Source of the DNA: Burkholderiales bacterium
Lineage (GTDB): Bacteria > Pseudomonadota > Gammaproteobacteria > Burkholderiales > UBA11063
Length of the DNA: 52,380 bases
Assembly: GCA_019748155.1 (NCBI GenBank)
Contig: JAIEPY010000019.1
Span: 1-52,380, forward strand
Reading direction: 5' to 3'
In this document: one piece after another, positions 28,508 through 37,453 of the stretch
Layout: the number at the start of each line of letters is the position of its first letter
Position numbering within the stretch: position 1 is the first letter of the stretch
Position numbers and translations under genes: made by a program
Notes under the pieces: generated by a model
What the model was told of the DNA's origin: nothing
Databases searched by the model: none
Seen by the model: only the letters and a program-made list of their open reading frames with translations

Positions 28508-29974
28508 ATGGAAAAAATAAAACACAACGATATTAAATTTATTTTTAAGAATATCGGAGCAATTGAATATGCCGAAGTTCCACTGAATGATTTAACTATG
28601 ATCGTGGGTAAAAATAGCACGTCAAAAACCTATCTGACATATATCATCTGGGGGTTTTTGGATTTTATTTATGAGGATAATTCACTTCCTACTGATTTAA
28701 TTAGAAGCATTATGTTTAATGGTAATGCATTAAAGCAAGAAGTTGATTTAAAGGATATTGAATCGAATTTAATATCTACATTCATACTTTTGTCCGAAGC
28801 TCTATATACTAAACAGCGAGTTTATGAAGTGTTGGCAATTGATGATATAAAACGCTTGGAAAAATTTCAATTCAATGTGAAGGTAGATAATCTTGAACTT
28901 AATCACAATATAAAAGTTGATGACTTTGATGTTAATCAAGTAAAAGTTGTTCCCAGTATTGGAAATGGTATTTTATCATTTAGTCTAATAAAACCAAGTG
29001 ATTACCAAGTGAACGATAATGATCTACAGTTGATAGCTAGTAATTTATTAATGCGTGTTCTGCGTCCATTTATCAAACAAATTTTTCCGCGTCCATTCAT
29101 TATAACTTCAGAACGCACGGGAATTGGTATTTTTCGCAAAGAAGTAGATGGCTATCGCTCTAGTTTTGCTGAGTCTTTAGCTAGAGATTCTACTACTAAA
29201 AAATATAATATGCTTGATAAAAATGTATTGAATAATATCGTTGATCGGGCAATAAATTCAATCGCTCGCTACCCGCAGCCAATATCCGATAATATTAGTG
29301 TGTCCAGAGATTTGTTTGATATAACTACTAAAACTGATTTTGCTATTCCAGCTAAAAAATATATTAAAGATAATTTAACACATGGTGAGTTTGTATTTAA
29401 TAAATCATTAAACGAAGTATTTTACAATCAAATAATAGGTAGTGCCAAAGTGTCGTTACCTTATTATCTAGCTTCGTCAAGTGTTAAATCACATTTACTT
29501 TTAGATAGCTATATTAATTATATCGCACAAACAGGACAGATATTAATCATTGATGAGCCAGAATTGAATTTACACCCTGATAATCTGCGTCATATGGCAA
29601 GACTTTTGGCAATGTTGGTAAATAATGGCGTAAAATTGTTATTCACTACTCATAGTGATTATATTATTAAAGAACTAAATAATCTAATAATGCTCGAAAG
29701 TTTACCAGAAGATGCACGTAATTATGCAATTAAACAAATCAAAAAAGAAACTAAAACTGCATATCAGCCAGAAATGTTTTTAGCTAAAGATAAACTAACT
29801 TGTGTTATTGCTAAACAAGATGAAAAACTTGGTCGTGTAAAAACTGAAATCGCACCAATTAATGAGTTTGGCATTGATGTAGACATAATTGATCGTGAAA
29901 TTAATGATATTGGCGAAACTAGTGATATACTATCAGAGCTTGTTAATGTAAACCATCGATCGATAGGCGAGTAG
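28508..29974 (+). CDS. AAA/ABC-type ATPase with atypical P-loop (cassette gene 1)
   Basis: This 488-residue ATPase belongs to the broad AAA_15/AAA_21 (OLD/RecF/SMC-like) group. It opens with an N-terminal strand and P-loop (TMIVGKNSTSKTYL, Lys40-Thr41) where the usual GxNGxGKS is replaced by GKNSTSKT. Walker B is QILIIDEPELNLHP (Asp349-Glu350), and an H-loop follows in LLFTTHSDYIIKEL. About 310 residues of insert lie between, including SERTGIGIFRKEVD. The C-terminal ~90 residues are charged and unrecognised. No transmembrane segment is seen. The next gene starts three bases after its stop. The ATPase class is visible; a defence role is inferred from the neighbours. Confidence 0.72.
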   Translation: MEKIKHNDIKFIFKNIGAIEYAEVPLNDLTMIVGKNSTSKTYLTYIIWGFLDFIYEDNSLPTDLIRSIMFNGNALKQEVDLKDIESNLISTFILLSEALYTKQRVYEVLAIDDIKRLEKFQFNVKVDNLELNHNIKVDDFDVNQVKVVPSIGNGILSFSLIKPSDYQVNDNDLQLIASNLLMRVLRPFIKQIFPRPFIITSERTGIGIFRKEVDGYRSSFAESLARDSTTKKYNMLDKNVLNNIVDRAINSIARYPQPISDNISVSRDLFDITTKTDFAIPAKKYIKDNLTHGEFVFNKSLNEVFYNQIIGSAKVSLPYYLASSSVKSHLLLDSYINYIAQTGQILIIDEPELNLHPDNLRHMARLLAMLVNNGVKLLFTTHSDYIIKELNNLIMLESLPEDARNYAIKQIKKETKTAYQPEMFLAKDKLTCVIAKQDEKLGRVKTEIAPINEFGIDVDIIDREINDIGETSDILSELVNVNHRSIGE

Positions 29975-29977
29975 CAG

Positions 29978-30547
29978 ATGTTTTCTACTTATTCATTAGA
30001 TGATTTGCTCGATGATAGTTTTAAGCTGTCTTTGGCTGTGGATAATCAGTTTATTCAAGAATGTAAACTGATTGAGTCATCACCAGATACTAAGAATCCT
30101 GAATTAAATGTTCTGATTAATGATATGGCTTGTAAGATGGTTGTGTTTACAGCTGATAAACGACGATTATCAAATAATCAAGAAGATAATATCTTACGGT
30201 ATTTTAATAATGGTATATCTGATCTTACAAAAATTCCTGACTATATTGTGTTTATAGAAGAATGTAATATTGTTGACGCTATTATTATAGAGATGAAATC
30301 TGAAACGTATGAAAAAAGTGACGTTACAGCTAAGTTTAAAAATGGCAAAATTATTGCTCACTATTTGGCAAGTATCACTGATAGAATATTAAATCCACCC
30401 AAATTATTATTGTCATTACCACCAACTAAAAAATCACCTGTAAATAAGGAAAGCCAAGAAAAATTTCGTCCCGATACTAGTAATGGTTGGTATACTATCA
30501 AAAGTAAGAGGTTTAACGCATTAGATTTATTGGCATTGCAACCATGA
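29978..30547 (+). CDS. Predicted PD-(D/E)XK-nuclease-like protein (cassette gene 2)
   Basis: I do not recognise the family of this 189-residue protein. The stretch TKIPDYIVFIEECNIVDAII-IEMKSE has the layout of a PD-(D/E)XK nuclease core: Pro87-Asp88 on one strand, 16 residues between, then a hydrophobic strand ending Glu105-Met-Lys107. A helix with KIIAHYLASI follows, as expected after the ExK strand. This suggests a small metal-dependent nuclease, but it rests on one motif. It is coupled to both neighbours, with a three-base gap before and an ATGA overlap after. Confidence 0.55.
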   Translation: MFSTYSLDDLLDDSFKLSLAVDNQFIQECKLIESSPDTKNPELNVLINDMACKMVVFTADKRRLSNNQEDNILRYFNNGISDLTKIPDYIVFIEECNIVDAIIIEMKSETYEKSDVTAKFKNGKIIAHYLASITDRILNPPKLLLSLPPTKKSPVNKESQEKFRPDTSNGWYTIKSKRFNALDLLALQP

Positions 30548-31686
30548 ATAATAACTTTATCAAACACATTATGCTAGAAAATTATAAATCAATTAAAAAG
30601 CTTGATTTAGAATTAAAATCGCTGAACGTGCTTATCGGTAGTAATGGTGCTGGTAAAAGTAATTTCATTAGTTTTTTTAATTTTTTACAAAATATAATTA
30701 AAGAAAACTTACGTGGATATGTATTGGATAAGGGTGGTTGCGAGACATTTTTGTATTATGGTACTAAGATATCAAGGTCTATAAGTGCAAAGATTATTTT
30801 TATAATTAAAGATGTAGAATATAGTATAGATAATTGTCTTGAGTATGGCTTTAAGTTAATGCCAACCAATAATAATAGCTTTCGCTTTGATTCTGAGGTT
30901 ATTGAAAGTAACTTATTACCTGATGAGATAAGTCGGCTGGATTTAGATAATAAAAGCTATGAATCTGAGCTATCCAATTCCTTTATTGGTAGTGATACAA
31001 ATGTTACTGATATAGATTTGGCTATTAGTGATATATTTTATTCAGATGTGCCAAATATTCAAGTTTTTCATTTTCATGACACCAGCGATACATCGCCGTT
31101 AAAAGCAACAGTTGCAAATAATGATAATTTATTCCTCCGTGCTGATGGGCAAAATTTAGCCTGCATGATTAAACTAATTTATGATAAATACCCAGAATAT
31201 TATCGGGTGATCATAGATACGATTCGTAATATCGTGCCAGATTTTCATGATTTCGTTATTCGCCACAATAGCGAGTTTGTAAGTTTAGAATGGTTTAATA
31301 AAAACAATGTTGATATCCCGTGGAAAGCGCATTATTTATCGGATGGTTCATTACGCTTTATCGCGCTAGCAGTATTGTTGTTAATGCCTAGTGAGCTACA
31401 ACCACCAGTTATTATTATTGATGAGCCAGAAATTGGGTTGCACCCCACTGCATTAAATGTTTTATCTGGATTAATTAAGCGCGCGTCTTCAGAGCGTCAG
31501 GTAATCATTAGTACTCAATCGGCAACATTGCTCAGTCAATTTGAGCCAGATGATGTGATTGTCGTCGATAAAAAAGACAAATATAGCGAATTTAAGCGCC
31601 TGAGTAATCATGATTTGGCAAAATGGTTAGAAAGTTACACACTTGGTGAATTATGGGAAACCAATGTTATTGGTGGCAGACCGTGA
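30544..31686 (+). CDS. AAA_21/ABC-type ATPase (cassette gene 3)
   Basis: This 380-residue ATPase has canonical motifs: Walker A LIGSNGAGKSNFISF (Lys38), an ABC signature-like HYLSDGSLRFIAL, Walker B VIIIDEPEIGLHPTAL, and a switch region VIISTQSATLLSQF where Gln replaces the usual His. The beginning, IKHIMLENYKSIKKLDLEL, is typical of RecF/OLD/RloA-like proteins. It overlaps genes 2 and 4 by four bases each. In other bacteria such ATPases are often paired with a DUF4276 protein, as here. Confidence 0.8.
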   Translation: MNNNFIKHIMLENYKSIKKLDLELKSLNVLIGSNGAGKSNFISFFNFLQNIIKENLRGYVLDKGGCETFLYYGTKISRSISAKIIFIIKDVEYSIDNCLEYGFKLMPTNNNSFRFDSEVIESNLLPDEISRLDLDNKSYESELSNSFIGSDTNVTDIDLAISDIFYSDVPNIQVFHFHDTSDTSPLKATVANNDNLFLRADGQNLACMIKLIYDKYPEYYRVIIDTIRNIVPDFHDFVIRHNSEFVSLEWFNKNNVDIPWKAHYLSDGSLRFIALAVLLLMPSELQPPVIIIDEPEIGLHPTALNVLSGLIKRASSERQVIISTQSATLLSQFEPDDVIVVDKKDKYSEFKRLSNHDLAKWLESYTLGELWETNVIGGRP

Positions 31687-32324
31687 TTAACTTGTGCTTC
31701 GTTGTCGAGGGATATGCTGAAGAAAATTTTGTTAATCATAAATTAAGTGTATATCTGCAAAGTAAAGTAAGTAAGACGCTAAATATTGATGTACAAAATT
31801 TAAAAGGCGGTATTTTGTATAGTGAGCTAATTGATAGGCTGAGAAATATAGCTCCGCAATACAATATTATTACGACACTAATTGACTTAGTTGGTCTTGG
31901 TGCTGCTAAACTAGATAATTATAGCGCAATTATGGCAAGCCGTAACATATCATCACAAGATAAGTCCTTACAGGTTCAACAGTTAATTGCAGATGCTGTA
32001 AGTTGTAGCAATGTAATTCCTTACGTTCAACCACATGAGTTTGAAGCATTATGCTTTGCAGATATTGAAGCATTAGCGCAAAGTGATCCATTGTTGGCTA
32101 AAAATAAAATTAGAATTGAGCAAATTTTGCAGAGTTATGCCTCAAATCCAGAAAATATAAATACAACACCAAGCAAATATCCGGCAAAACAGCTTGAAAA
32201 ATTTGCTTATACCAAAGGAGCAAGTAATTTTGCTTTGTATTGTGATGTAGATAAAATTAAAGCTAAATGTCCACATTTTAATAGGTGGATTAACCAGTTG
32301 TCAGAGACATTGTCATTGTTATAG
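31683..32324 (+). CDS. DUF4276-family, TOPRIM-like protein (cassette gene 4)
   Basis: This protein of about 213 residues begins INLCFVVEGYAEENFVNHKLSVYL, which matches the DUF4276 opening (a VEG-x-TEE-type strand and helix, thought to be TOPRIM-like). It continues with VVQ-type acidic positions such as YVQPHEFEALCFAD and the C-terminal PSKYPAKQLEKFA. I chose the GTG at 31683 because it overlaps the upstream stop (GTGA) and gives the family N-terminus; the frame is open from 31653. TOPRIM partners of such ATPases act as nucleases in OLD and PARIS systems (family knowledge). It ends 10 bases before ffh. Confidence 0.72.
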   Translation: MINLCFVVEGYAEENFVNHKLSVYLQSKVSKTLNIDVQNLKGGILYSELIDRLRNIAPQYNIITTLIDLVGLGAAKLDNYSAIMASRNISSQDKSLQVQQLIADAVSCSNVIPYVQPHEFEALCFADIEALAQSDPLLAKNKIRIEQILQSYASNPENINTTPSKYPAKQLEKFAYTKGASNFALYCDVDKIKAKCPHFNRWINQLSETLSLL

Positions 32325-32334
32325 GAACACAAAT

Positions 32335-33681
32335 ATGTTTGAAAATTTATCATCGAGACTCTCAACAGTAGTTAAAACTTTATCGGGTAATTCACGCCTG
32401 AGCGAAAGTAATATTGCCGATGCTTTACGTGAAATTCGGATTGCTTTACTTGAGGCCGATGTTGCACTCCCAGTAGTTAAGCAATTTATTGCTGATGTTA
32501 AAGAAGAAGCGCTTGGTGAAAAGGTTGTTGGTAGCCTTACTCCAGGTCAGGCATTAATTGATGTGGTTAATAAAAAACTAACCTCGCTGATGGGAGAATT
32601 TAATAACCAGCTGGATTTAAGTGCGGTGCCACCAGCAGTAATTTTGATGGCCGGTTTACAGGGGGCGGGTAAAACTACTACAGTGGGTAAACTTGCCAAA
32701 CGCTTAAAAGATAATGACAAGAAAAAAGTATTGGTAGTTAGTGCCGATGTCTATCGCCCGGCAGCGATTGAGCAGCTAAAAACATTAGCTAAAAGCTTAG
32801 ATGTAGAGTGTTTCCCTTCAACTGAACAGCAGCAACCTAAAGAAATCGCGTTAAGTGCGCTGGATTATGCGCGAAAACATTATTTTGATGTTCTGATCGT
32901 CGATACCGCAGGGCGCTTGAGCGTTGATGAATTCATGATGAATGAGATTAAAGATTTACACAAATCACTTAATCCAGTTGAAACTTTATTTGTAGTTGAT
33001 GCGATGCTTGGGCAAGATGCAGTAAATACTGCTAAAGCGTTTAATGATGCATTGGCATTAACCGGGGTAATTCTGACCAAAATGGACGGCGATGCGCGTG
33101 GTGGTGCAGCATTGTCAATCAGGAATATTACTGGTAAGCCGATTAAATTTATCGGGGTATCTGAGAAAATTAATGGTTTAGAACCTTTTTATCCGGATCG
33201 GATGGCGTCACGAATTTTGGGGATGGGTGATATCCTTTCATTGATTGATGAAGTTAAGGGTAACGTTGACGAAGCTGAAGCTAAAAAGCTTATGGATAAA
33301 GTTAAAAAGGGTAAAGGGTTTGACCTCAATGACTTTAAAATGCAATTTGAGCAAATGAATAATATGGGTGGTATGAGTAAGATATTGGATAAATTGCCCG
33401 GTAATATTGCGGAAAAAGCGCCACAGATTATTAATGATAAAATGATCAGTAAAAATGTTGCAATTATTGATTCTATGACCAAACTAGAACGGCAAAAACC
33501 AGAGTTATTAAAAGCCTCGCGTAAGCGCCGGATTGCGTTAGGGAGCGGTACTTCGGTACAAGAAGTTAATCAGTTATTAAAACAATATGAACAAATCAGT
33601 GGCATGATGAAAAAATTTAGCGGTGGTGGCGGTATGATGAAAATGATGAAAAATTTCAAACATCTAATGCCAAAAATGTAA
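32335..33681 (+). CDS. ffh: Signal recognition particle protein Ffh
   Basis: This essential SRP GTPase delivers membrane proteins to the translocon. The NG domain has GLQGAGKTTTVGKLA (G1), DTAGRLSVDEFMM (G3) and LTKMDGDARGGAAL (G4/5). The Met-rich M domain runs to the end (GMMKKFSGGGGMMKMMKNF). It has 448 residues. The AGGA that probably serves as its ribosome site overlaps the last codon region of the cassette, only 10 bases upstream. No promoter-sized gap exists, so ffh expression may partly depend on read-through of the cassette or an internal promoter. Confidence 0.97.
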   Translation: MFENLSSRLSTVVKTLSGNSRLSESNIADALREIRIALLEADVALPVVKQFIADVKEEALGEKVVGSLTPGQALIDVVNKKLTSLMGEFNNQLDLSAVPPAVILMAGLQGAGKTTTVGKLAKRLKDNDKKKVLVVSADVYRPAAIEQLKTLAKSLDVECFPSTEQQQPKEIALSALDYARKHYFDVLIVDTAGRLSVDEFMMNEIKDLHKSLNPVETLFVVDAMLGQDAVNTAKAFNDALALTGVILTKMDGDARGGAALSIRNITGKPIKFIGVSEKINGLEPFYPDRMASRILGMGDILSLIDEVKGNVDEAEAKKLMDKVKKGKGFDLNDFKMQFEQMNNMGGMSKILDKLPGNIAEKAPQIINDKMISKNVAIIDSMTKLERQKPELLKASRKRRIALGSGTSVQEVNQLLKQYEQISGMMKKFSGGGGMMKMMKNFKHLMPKM

Positions 33682-33837
33682 GTTATTATTTCTGATAAAG
33701 TTATGTTTAATTGGATACTTATAGCTATTAAAAAATTATGATGAAATCCCCATTTGTATTTAACAGTGTATATGTTAAAATAAAAGCTGTAAGGTTTTAG
33801 TATTAACTGTATTTAATAAATGGTAAATAACGTTTAA

Positions 33838-34422
33838 ATGAAAAAATTATTATTACTCTTTATGTGCTATGCTGTAAATTGTTTTGCTATTGAATCAGGA
33901 GTTAGCACTACTATTACAGCAACTAATCAGGGCGAGTCTGGTAAGGTAGTTGCTATTTCTAACTTTGCTATTGATAAATATATGGGCAAATGGTTTGAGA
34001 TTGCCAGATTGCCTGCTTATTTTGAAAAGCGTTGCGTCGCACCGATAACTCTAGAATATGCTCATGGTGGTGATGAAATACAAATTACAAGTAGTTGTGC
34101 TACCGTTTCTGGTGATATTTCAATGCGTAGTGGCGTTGCCTATTTATCTGAAAGTAATCTTAATGGTGATGGTCGATTGATTGTAACTTCGTTCCCAACT
34201 TGGTTACGTTGGACTCATCTTGGACGGAGTGATTATTGGGTGATTTATGCCGATTCTTCCTATACAATGGTAGCAAGTCCGGATACAAAATATTTATGGA
34301 TTTACTCGCGTGAAGAAACACCAGCTCTTGAAGATATTCAAAGATTAATTGTAATTGCAGCTCAACAAGGATTTGATATAAGTAAATTAATTTTTAATTA
34401 TCCGTCTTATTATGCTAAATAA
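33838..34422 (+). CDS. blc: Bacterial lipocalin (Blc-like), periplasmic
   Basis: This 194-residue protein has the lipocalin hallmark MGKWFEIARLPAYFEKRC followed by ITLEYAHGGDEIQITSSC, and the late SDYWVIYADSSYTMVASPDTKYLWIYSR. Lipocalins of this group bind lysophospholipids or other hydrophobic ligands. A signal peptide (MKKLLLLFMCYAVNCFA) is present, but the cysteine context (AVNC) is a poor lipobox, so it is probably soluble rather than a lipoprotein as in E. coli Blc. An inverted repeat TTTAACA-N7-TGTTAAA lies upstream at 33759-33779. Confidence 0.9.
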   Translation: MKKLLLLFMCYAVNCFAIESGVSTTITATNQGESGKVVAISNFAIDKYMGKWFEIARLPAYFEKRCVAPITLEYAHGGDEIQITSSCATVSGDISMRSGVAYLSESNLNGDGRLIVTSFPTWLRWTHLGRSDYWVIYADSSYTMVASPDTKYLWIYSREETPALEDIQRLIVIAAQQGFDISKLIFNYPSYYAK

Positions 34423-34485
34423 GCATACCTTTAAATTTATTGCGAACTAATGCGCCCACCTGTCTTTTTATTATAAGGTTATTCC

Positions 34486-35532
34486 ATGGATATTACTGAA
34501 TTATTGACTTTTGGTGTCGCGAATAAGGCCTCGGACATGCATCTATCTAGTGGATTGCCTCCGATGCTTCGGGTTAATGGTGAAATCCGTAAAGTTAATC
34601 TTCCTCCACTAGATTCGACCGAAGTAAAAAATATGGTGTACGATATCATGAATGATAACACCCGTAAAGTATTTGAGCAAAATATGGAGGTTGATTTCGC
34701 GTTTGAGATTCCGAATGTCTCGCGTTTTCGTGCTAATGTTTTTATGCAAACTCGAGGAGTTGGTGCTGTATTTAGAAGTATTCCATCCAAAATATTATCG
34801 CTGGAAAAACTTAATGCGCCTAATATTTTCAAAGAAATTGCGTCCTATACCAAGGGTATTGTTCTCGTAACAGGTCCGACAGGTTCTGGTAAATCGACGA
34901 CATTGGCAGCGATGGTTGATTATATTAATGAAACTGATTATCAGCATATACTAACTGTTGAAGATCCGGTGGAGTTTGTTCATGTCAGTAAGCGTAGCCT
35001 AATTAACCAACGTGAGTTAAATACGCATACCAAAAGTTTTGCTAATGCGCTAAAATCAGCACTGCGTGAAGATCCTGATTGTGTTTTAGTGGGTGAGATG
35101 CGTGACTTGGAAACAATTCGTCTGGCACTAACTGCCGCGGAAACCGGACATTTGGTTTTTGGTACTTTGCATACTTCATCAGCGGCAAAAACAATTGATC
35201 GGGTTATTGATGTTTTTCCTGCTGCCGAAAAAGACATGGTACGGGTGATGTTATCCGAGAGTTTGCGTGCGGTAATTTCACAGTTGCTTATTAAGAAAAA
35301 AGATGACTCAGGGCGTGTAGCAGTGCATGAGATTATGTTGGTTAATTCGGCGATTAAAAATCTGATTCGTGAAAATAAGGTTTCTCAGATTAATTCAGCC
35401 CTGCAAACCGGGCAGCAATATGGCATGCAAACCATGGATCAGGCATTGATAAAAGCGGTTAAAAGCGGAGATATTTCTGCTGAAGCTGCTTCGGTATATG
35501 CGGTACAAAAAGAATTATTTTTTGATCTATAG
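34486..35532 (+). CDS. pilT: Type IV pilus retraction ATPase PilT
   Basis: This hexameric secretion ATPase depolymerises type IV pili. The N-terminal PAS-like part has ASDMHLSSGLPPMLRVNGEI. Walker A is VTGPTGSGKSTTLAAMVDY, the Asp box TVEDPVEFVH, Walker B CVLVGEMRDLETI, and the His box FGTLHTSSAAKTIDR. The C-terminus carries the PilT-specific AIKNLIRENK. It has 348 residues. pilU follows after about 14 bases. No pilin or pilM-Q genes lie in the window. Confidence 0.95.
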   Translation: MDITELLTFGVANKASDMHLSSGLPPMLRVNGEIRKVNLPPLDSTEVKNMVYDIMNDNTRKVFEQNMEVDFAFEIPNVSRFRANVFMQTRGVGAVFRSIPSKILSLEKLNAPNIFKEIASYTKGIVLVTGPTGSGKSTTLAAMVDYINETDYQHILTVEDPVEFVHVSKRSLINQRELNTHTKSFANALKSALREDPDCVLVGEMRDLETIRLALTAAETGHLVFGTLHTSSAAKTIDRVIDVFPAAEKDMVRVMLSESLRAVISQLLIKKKDDSGRVAVHEIMLVNSAIKNLIRENKVSQINSALQTGQQYGMQTMDQALIKAVKSGDISAEAASVYAVQKELFFDL

Positions 35533-35546
35533 AGAGGTTGTGGCTG

Positions 35547-36713
35547 ATGGCTATTGAAGTTAATATGATTCGTGAGGCTGCAAGCGCCAAACTCTTTATG
35601 GGATATTTGCTAAAACAAGCATTGTTAATTGGAGCAGATGATACTTTTATCATAACTGGTTTCGCCCCTTCTTTTAAAATTGATGGAAAAATGACACCTC
35701 AATTTAATGAGAAATTATCACCAGAACAGTCTAATTTATTAGTTTATTCAATTATGAACGATGCACAACGTAAACAGTATGATGCTGAAAAAGAGCTAAA
35801 TTTTGCAATTGCAGTTGAAGGCGGACGTTTTCGGGTTAATGCCTACCGTGAGCAAAATAAACTGGCAATGGTTTTGCGTAAAATCAATACTAAAGTGCCA
35901 ACGCTGGACGATTTAAAAGTTCCACCAGTTTTGGCTGAGTTATCTATGGAACGCAAGGGTTTGATTTTAGTGATTGGACAAACAGGCTCTGGTAAATCAA
36001 CAACTTTAGCGGCAATGATTGATCATCGTAATAAAAATTCTTATGGACATATTTTATCGATTGAAGATCCGGTCGAGTTTGTTCATCAACATCAAAATTG
36101 TATTGTGTCCCAGCGCGAGGTTGTCGTTGATACCGAATGTTGGCACAACGCGATAAAATCCGCGCTCCGTCAAGCGCCAAATGTAGTTTTAATCGGTGAG
36201 ATTCGTGATGCGGAAGCAATGGAGTATGCTTTACAGTTTGCGGAAACCGGGCACTTGTGTGTAGCAACTATTCATGCGACCAACTGTATGCAAAGTATTG
36301 AGCGGGTGGTAAATTTATTTCCTTCTGAGAAACAACATCAAGTCTATATAAATTTAGCGCTTAATCTAAAAGCGATAATCGGACAACGTTTGATTCCGCT
36401 GGAGGCAGGCAAGGGTAGAGCTGCGGCTATTGAAGTGATGTTAAATAGTTCTACTGTTGCGGATTATATTTTCAAACAAACCATTGATCCGATTCGTGAA
36501 GTAATGATTAAATCGCGTGAGCAGGGGATGCAAACTTTTGATCAGTCGCTATTTGAGCTTTATGAAGCTGGTAAAATTAGTTATGAAGAAGCACTTAAAA
36601 ATGCAGATAGTTTGAATGATATAAAAATGCGGATTAAATTGGATAGTAAACGAGCATCTGCTGAAGGTGTTGGCGCTAAGAATGAAGATGCAGTTCCATT
36701 AAGAATAATTTAA
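35547..36713 (+). CDS. pilU: PilT-dependent pilus ATPase PilU
   Basis: This PilT paralogue assists forceful pilus retraction. Walker A is VIGQTGSGKSTTLAAMIDH, the Asp box SIEDPVEFVHQH, Walker B VVLIGEIRDAEAMEY, and the His box VATIHATNCMQSIERV. The C-terminus is longer than PilT, as expected. I chose ATG 35547 because GAGAGG lies nine bases upstream; the TTG at 35538 directly abuts that site. The pair pilT-pilU is the usual tandem in beta- and gammaproteobacteria. Confidence 0.92.
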   Translation: MAIEVNMIREAASAKLFMGYLLKQALLIGADDTFIITGFAPSFKIDGKMTPQFNEKLSPEQSNLLVYSIMNDAQRKQYDAEKELNFAIAVEGGRFRVNAYREQNKLAMVLRKINTKVPTLDDLKVPPVLAELSMERKGLILVIGQTGSGKSTTLAAMIDHRNKNSYGHILSIEDPVEFVHQHQNCIVSQREVVVDTECWHNAIKSALRQAPNVVLIGEIRDAEAMEYALQFAETGHLCVATIHATNCMQSIERVVNLFPSEKQHQVYINLALNLKAIIGQRLIPLEAGKGRAAAIEVMLNSSTVADYIFKQTIDPIREVMIKSREQGMQTFDQSLFELYEAGKISYEEALKNADSLNDIKMRIKLDSKRASAEGVGAKNEDAVPLRII

Positions 36714-36772
36714 AAACTGATTTAGTAATTTATACTTTACCTTTTATTTGATAATAAAAAGAAAGAAAATAT

Positions 36773-37441
36773 ATGTTAGTTCATGAAGCTTTGGCAGCTC
36801 GCCAATCGGTGCGTAAATTTTTGGATAAGATACCAGCATATGACGATATTGTCAAAATTCTGGAGTATGCTAAGCGTTCTCCATCGGGAACCAATACTCA
36901 GCCATGGCAAGTTGCGGTAGTTAGCGGTGCAACTAAAGCTGCATTGGACCAAAAATTAGTTGAAGCATTTTGTTCGGGTCAAGAGAAAAACCTTGATTAC
37001 AATTATTATCCCGCCAAGCTACCGCGTGACATGCAGCTAAGGCGCGTTGCTTGTGGTATGCAAATGTATCAAACTTTAGGTATAACCCGTCAGGATACAG
37101 ACAAGAGACTGCGACAGTGGGAGCAAAATTATAGTGCTTTTGGTGCTCCGGTAGTTTTATTTTTCTTTACTAATAAAATGCTGGAAAAAGGCTCTTATTT
37201 GGATTGTGGGATGTTTTTACAATCAGTAATGTTGATGGCGGCGGAGCTAGGCTTGGCAACCTGTGCGCAAGCAGCCCTGGCGGAATATCCGGCAATTGTT
37301 AAAGAACATCTTGGCTACTCTGAAGAAGATGATATTTTATTGTGCGGTATGGCGTTGGGTTATGAGGATAAAACTGCGCTGATTAATAGTTATCGTACGG
37401 AACGCGAGGAGCTGGAAGTTTTCACAAAATTTTTTGATTAA
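36773..37441 (+). CDS. Nitroreductase-family flavoprotein
   Basis: This is a 222-residue FMN-dependent NAD(P)H oxidoreductase. FMN contacts are implied by ARQSVRKF at the start and AKRSPSGTNTQPWQVAVV. The later SYLDCGMFLQSVMLMAAELGLATCAQAAL is the usual dimer/FMN helix. The substrate is unknown; the family reduces nitroaromatics, quinones or flavins. It starts 60 bases after pilU. Confidence 0.88.
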   Translation: MLVHEALAARQSVRKFLDKIPAYDDIVKILEYAKRSPSGTNTQPWQVAVVSGATKAALDQKLVEAFCSGQEKNLDYNYYPAKLPRDMQLRRVACGMQMYQTLGITRQDTDKRLRQWEQNYSAFGAPVVLFFFTNKMLEKGSYLDCGMFLQSVMLMAAELGLATCAQAALAEYPAIVKEHLGYSEEDDILLCGMALGYEDKTALINSYRTEREELEVFTKFFD

Positions 37442-37453
37442 AGAGTAAGCATT

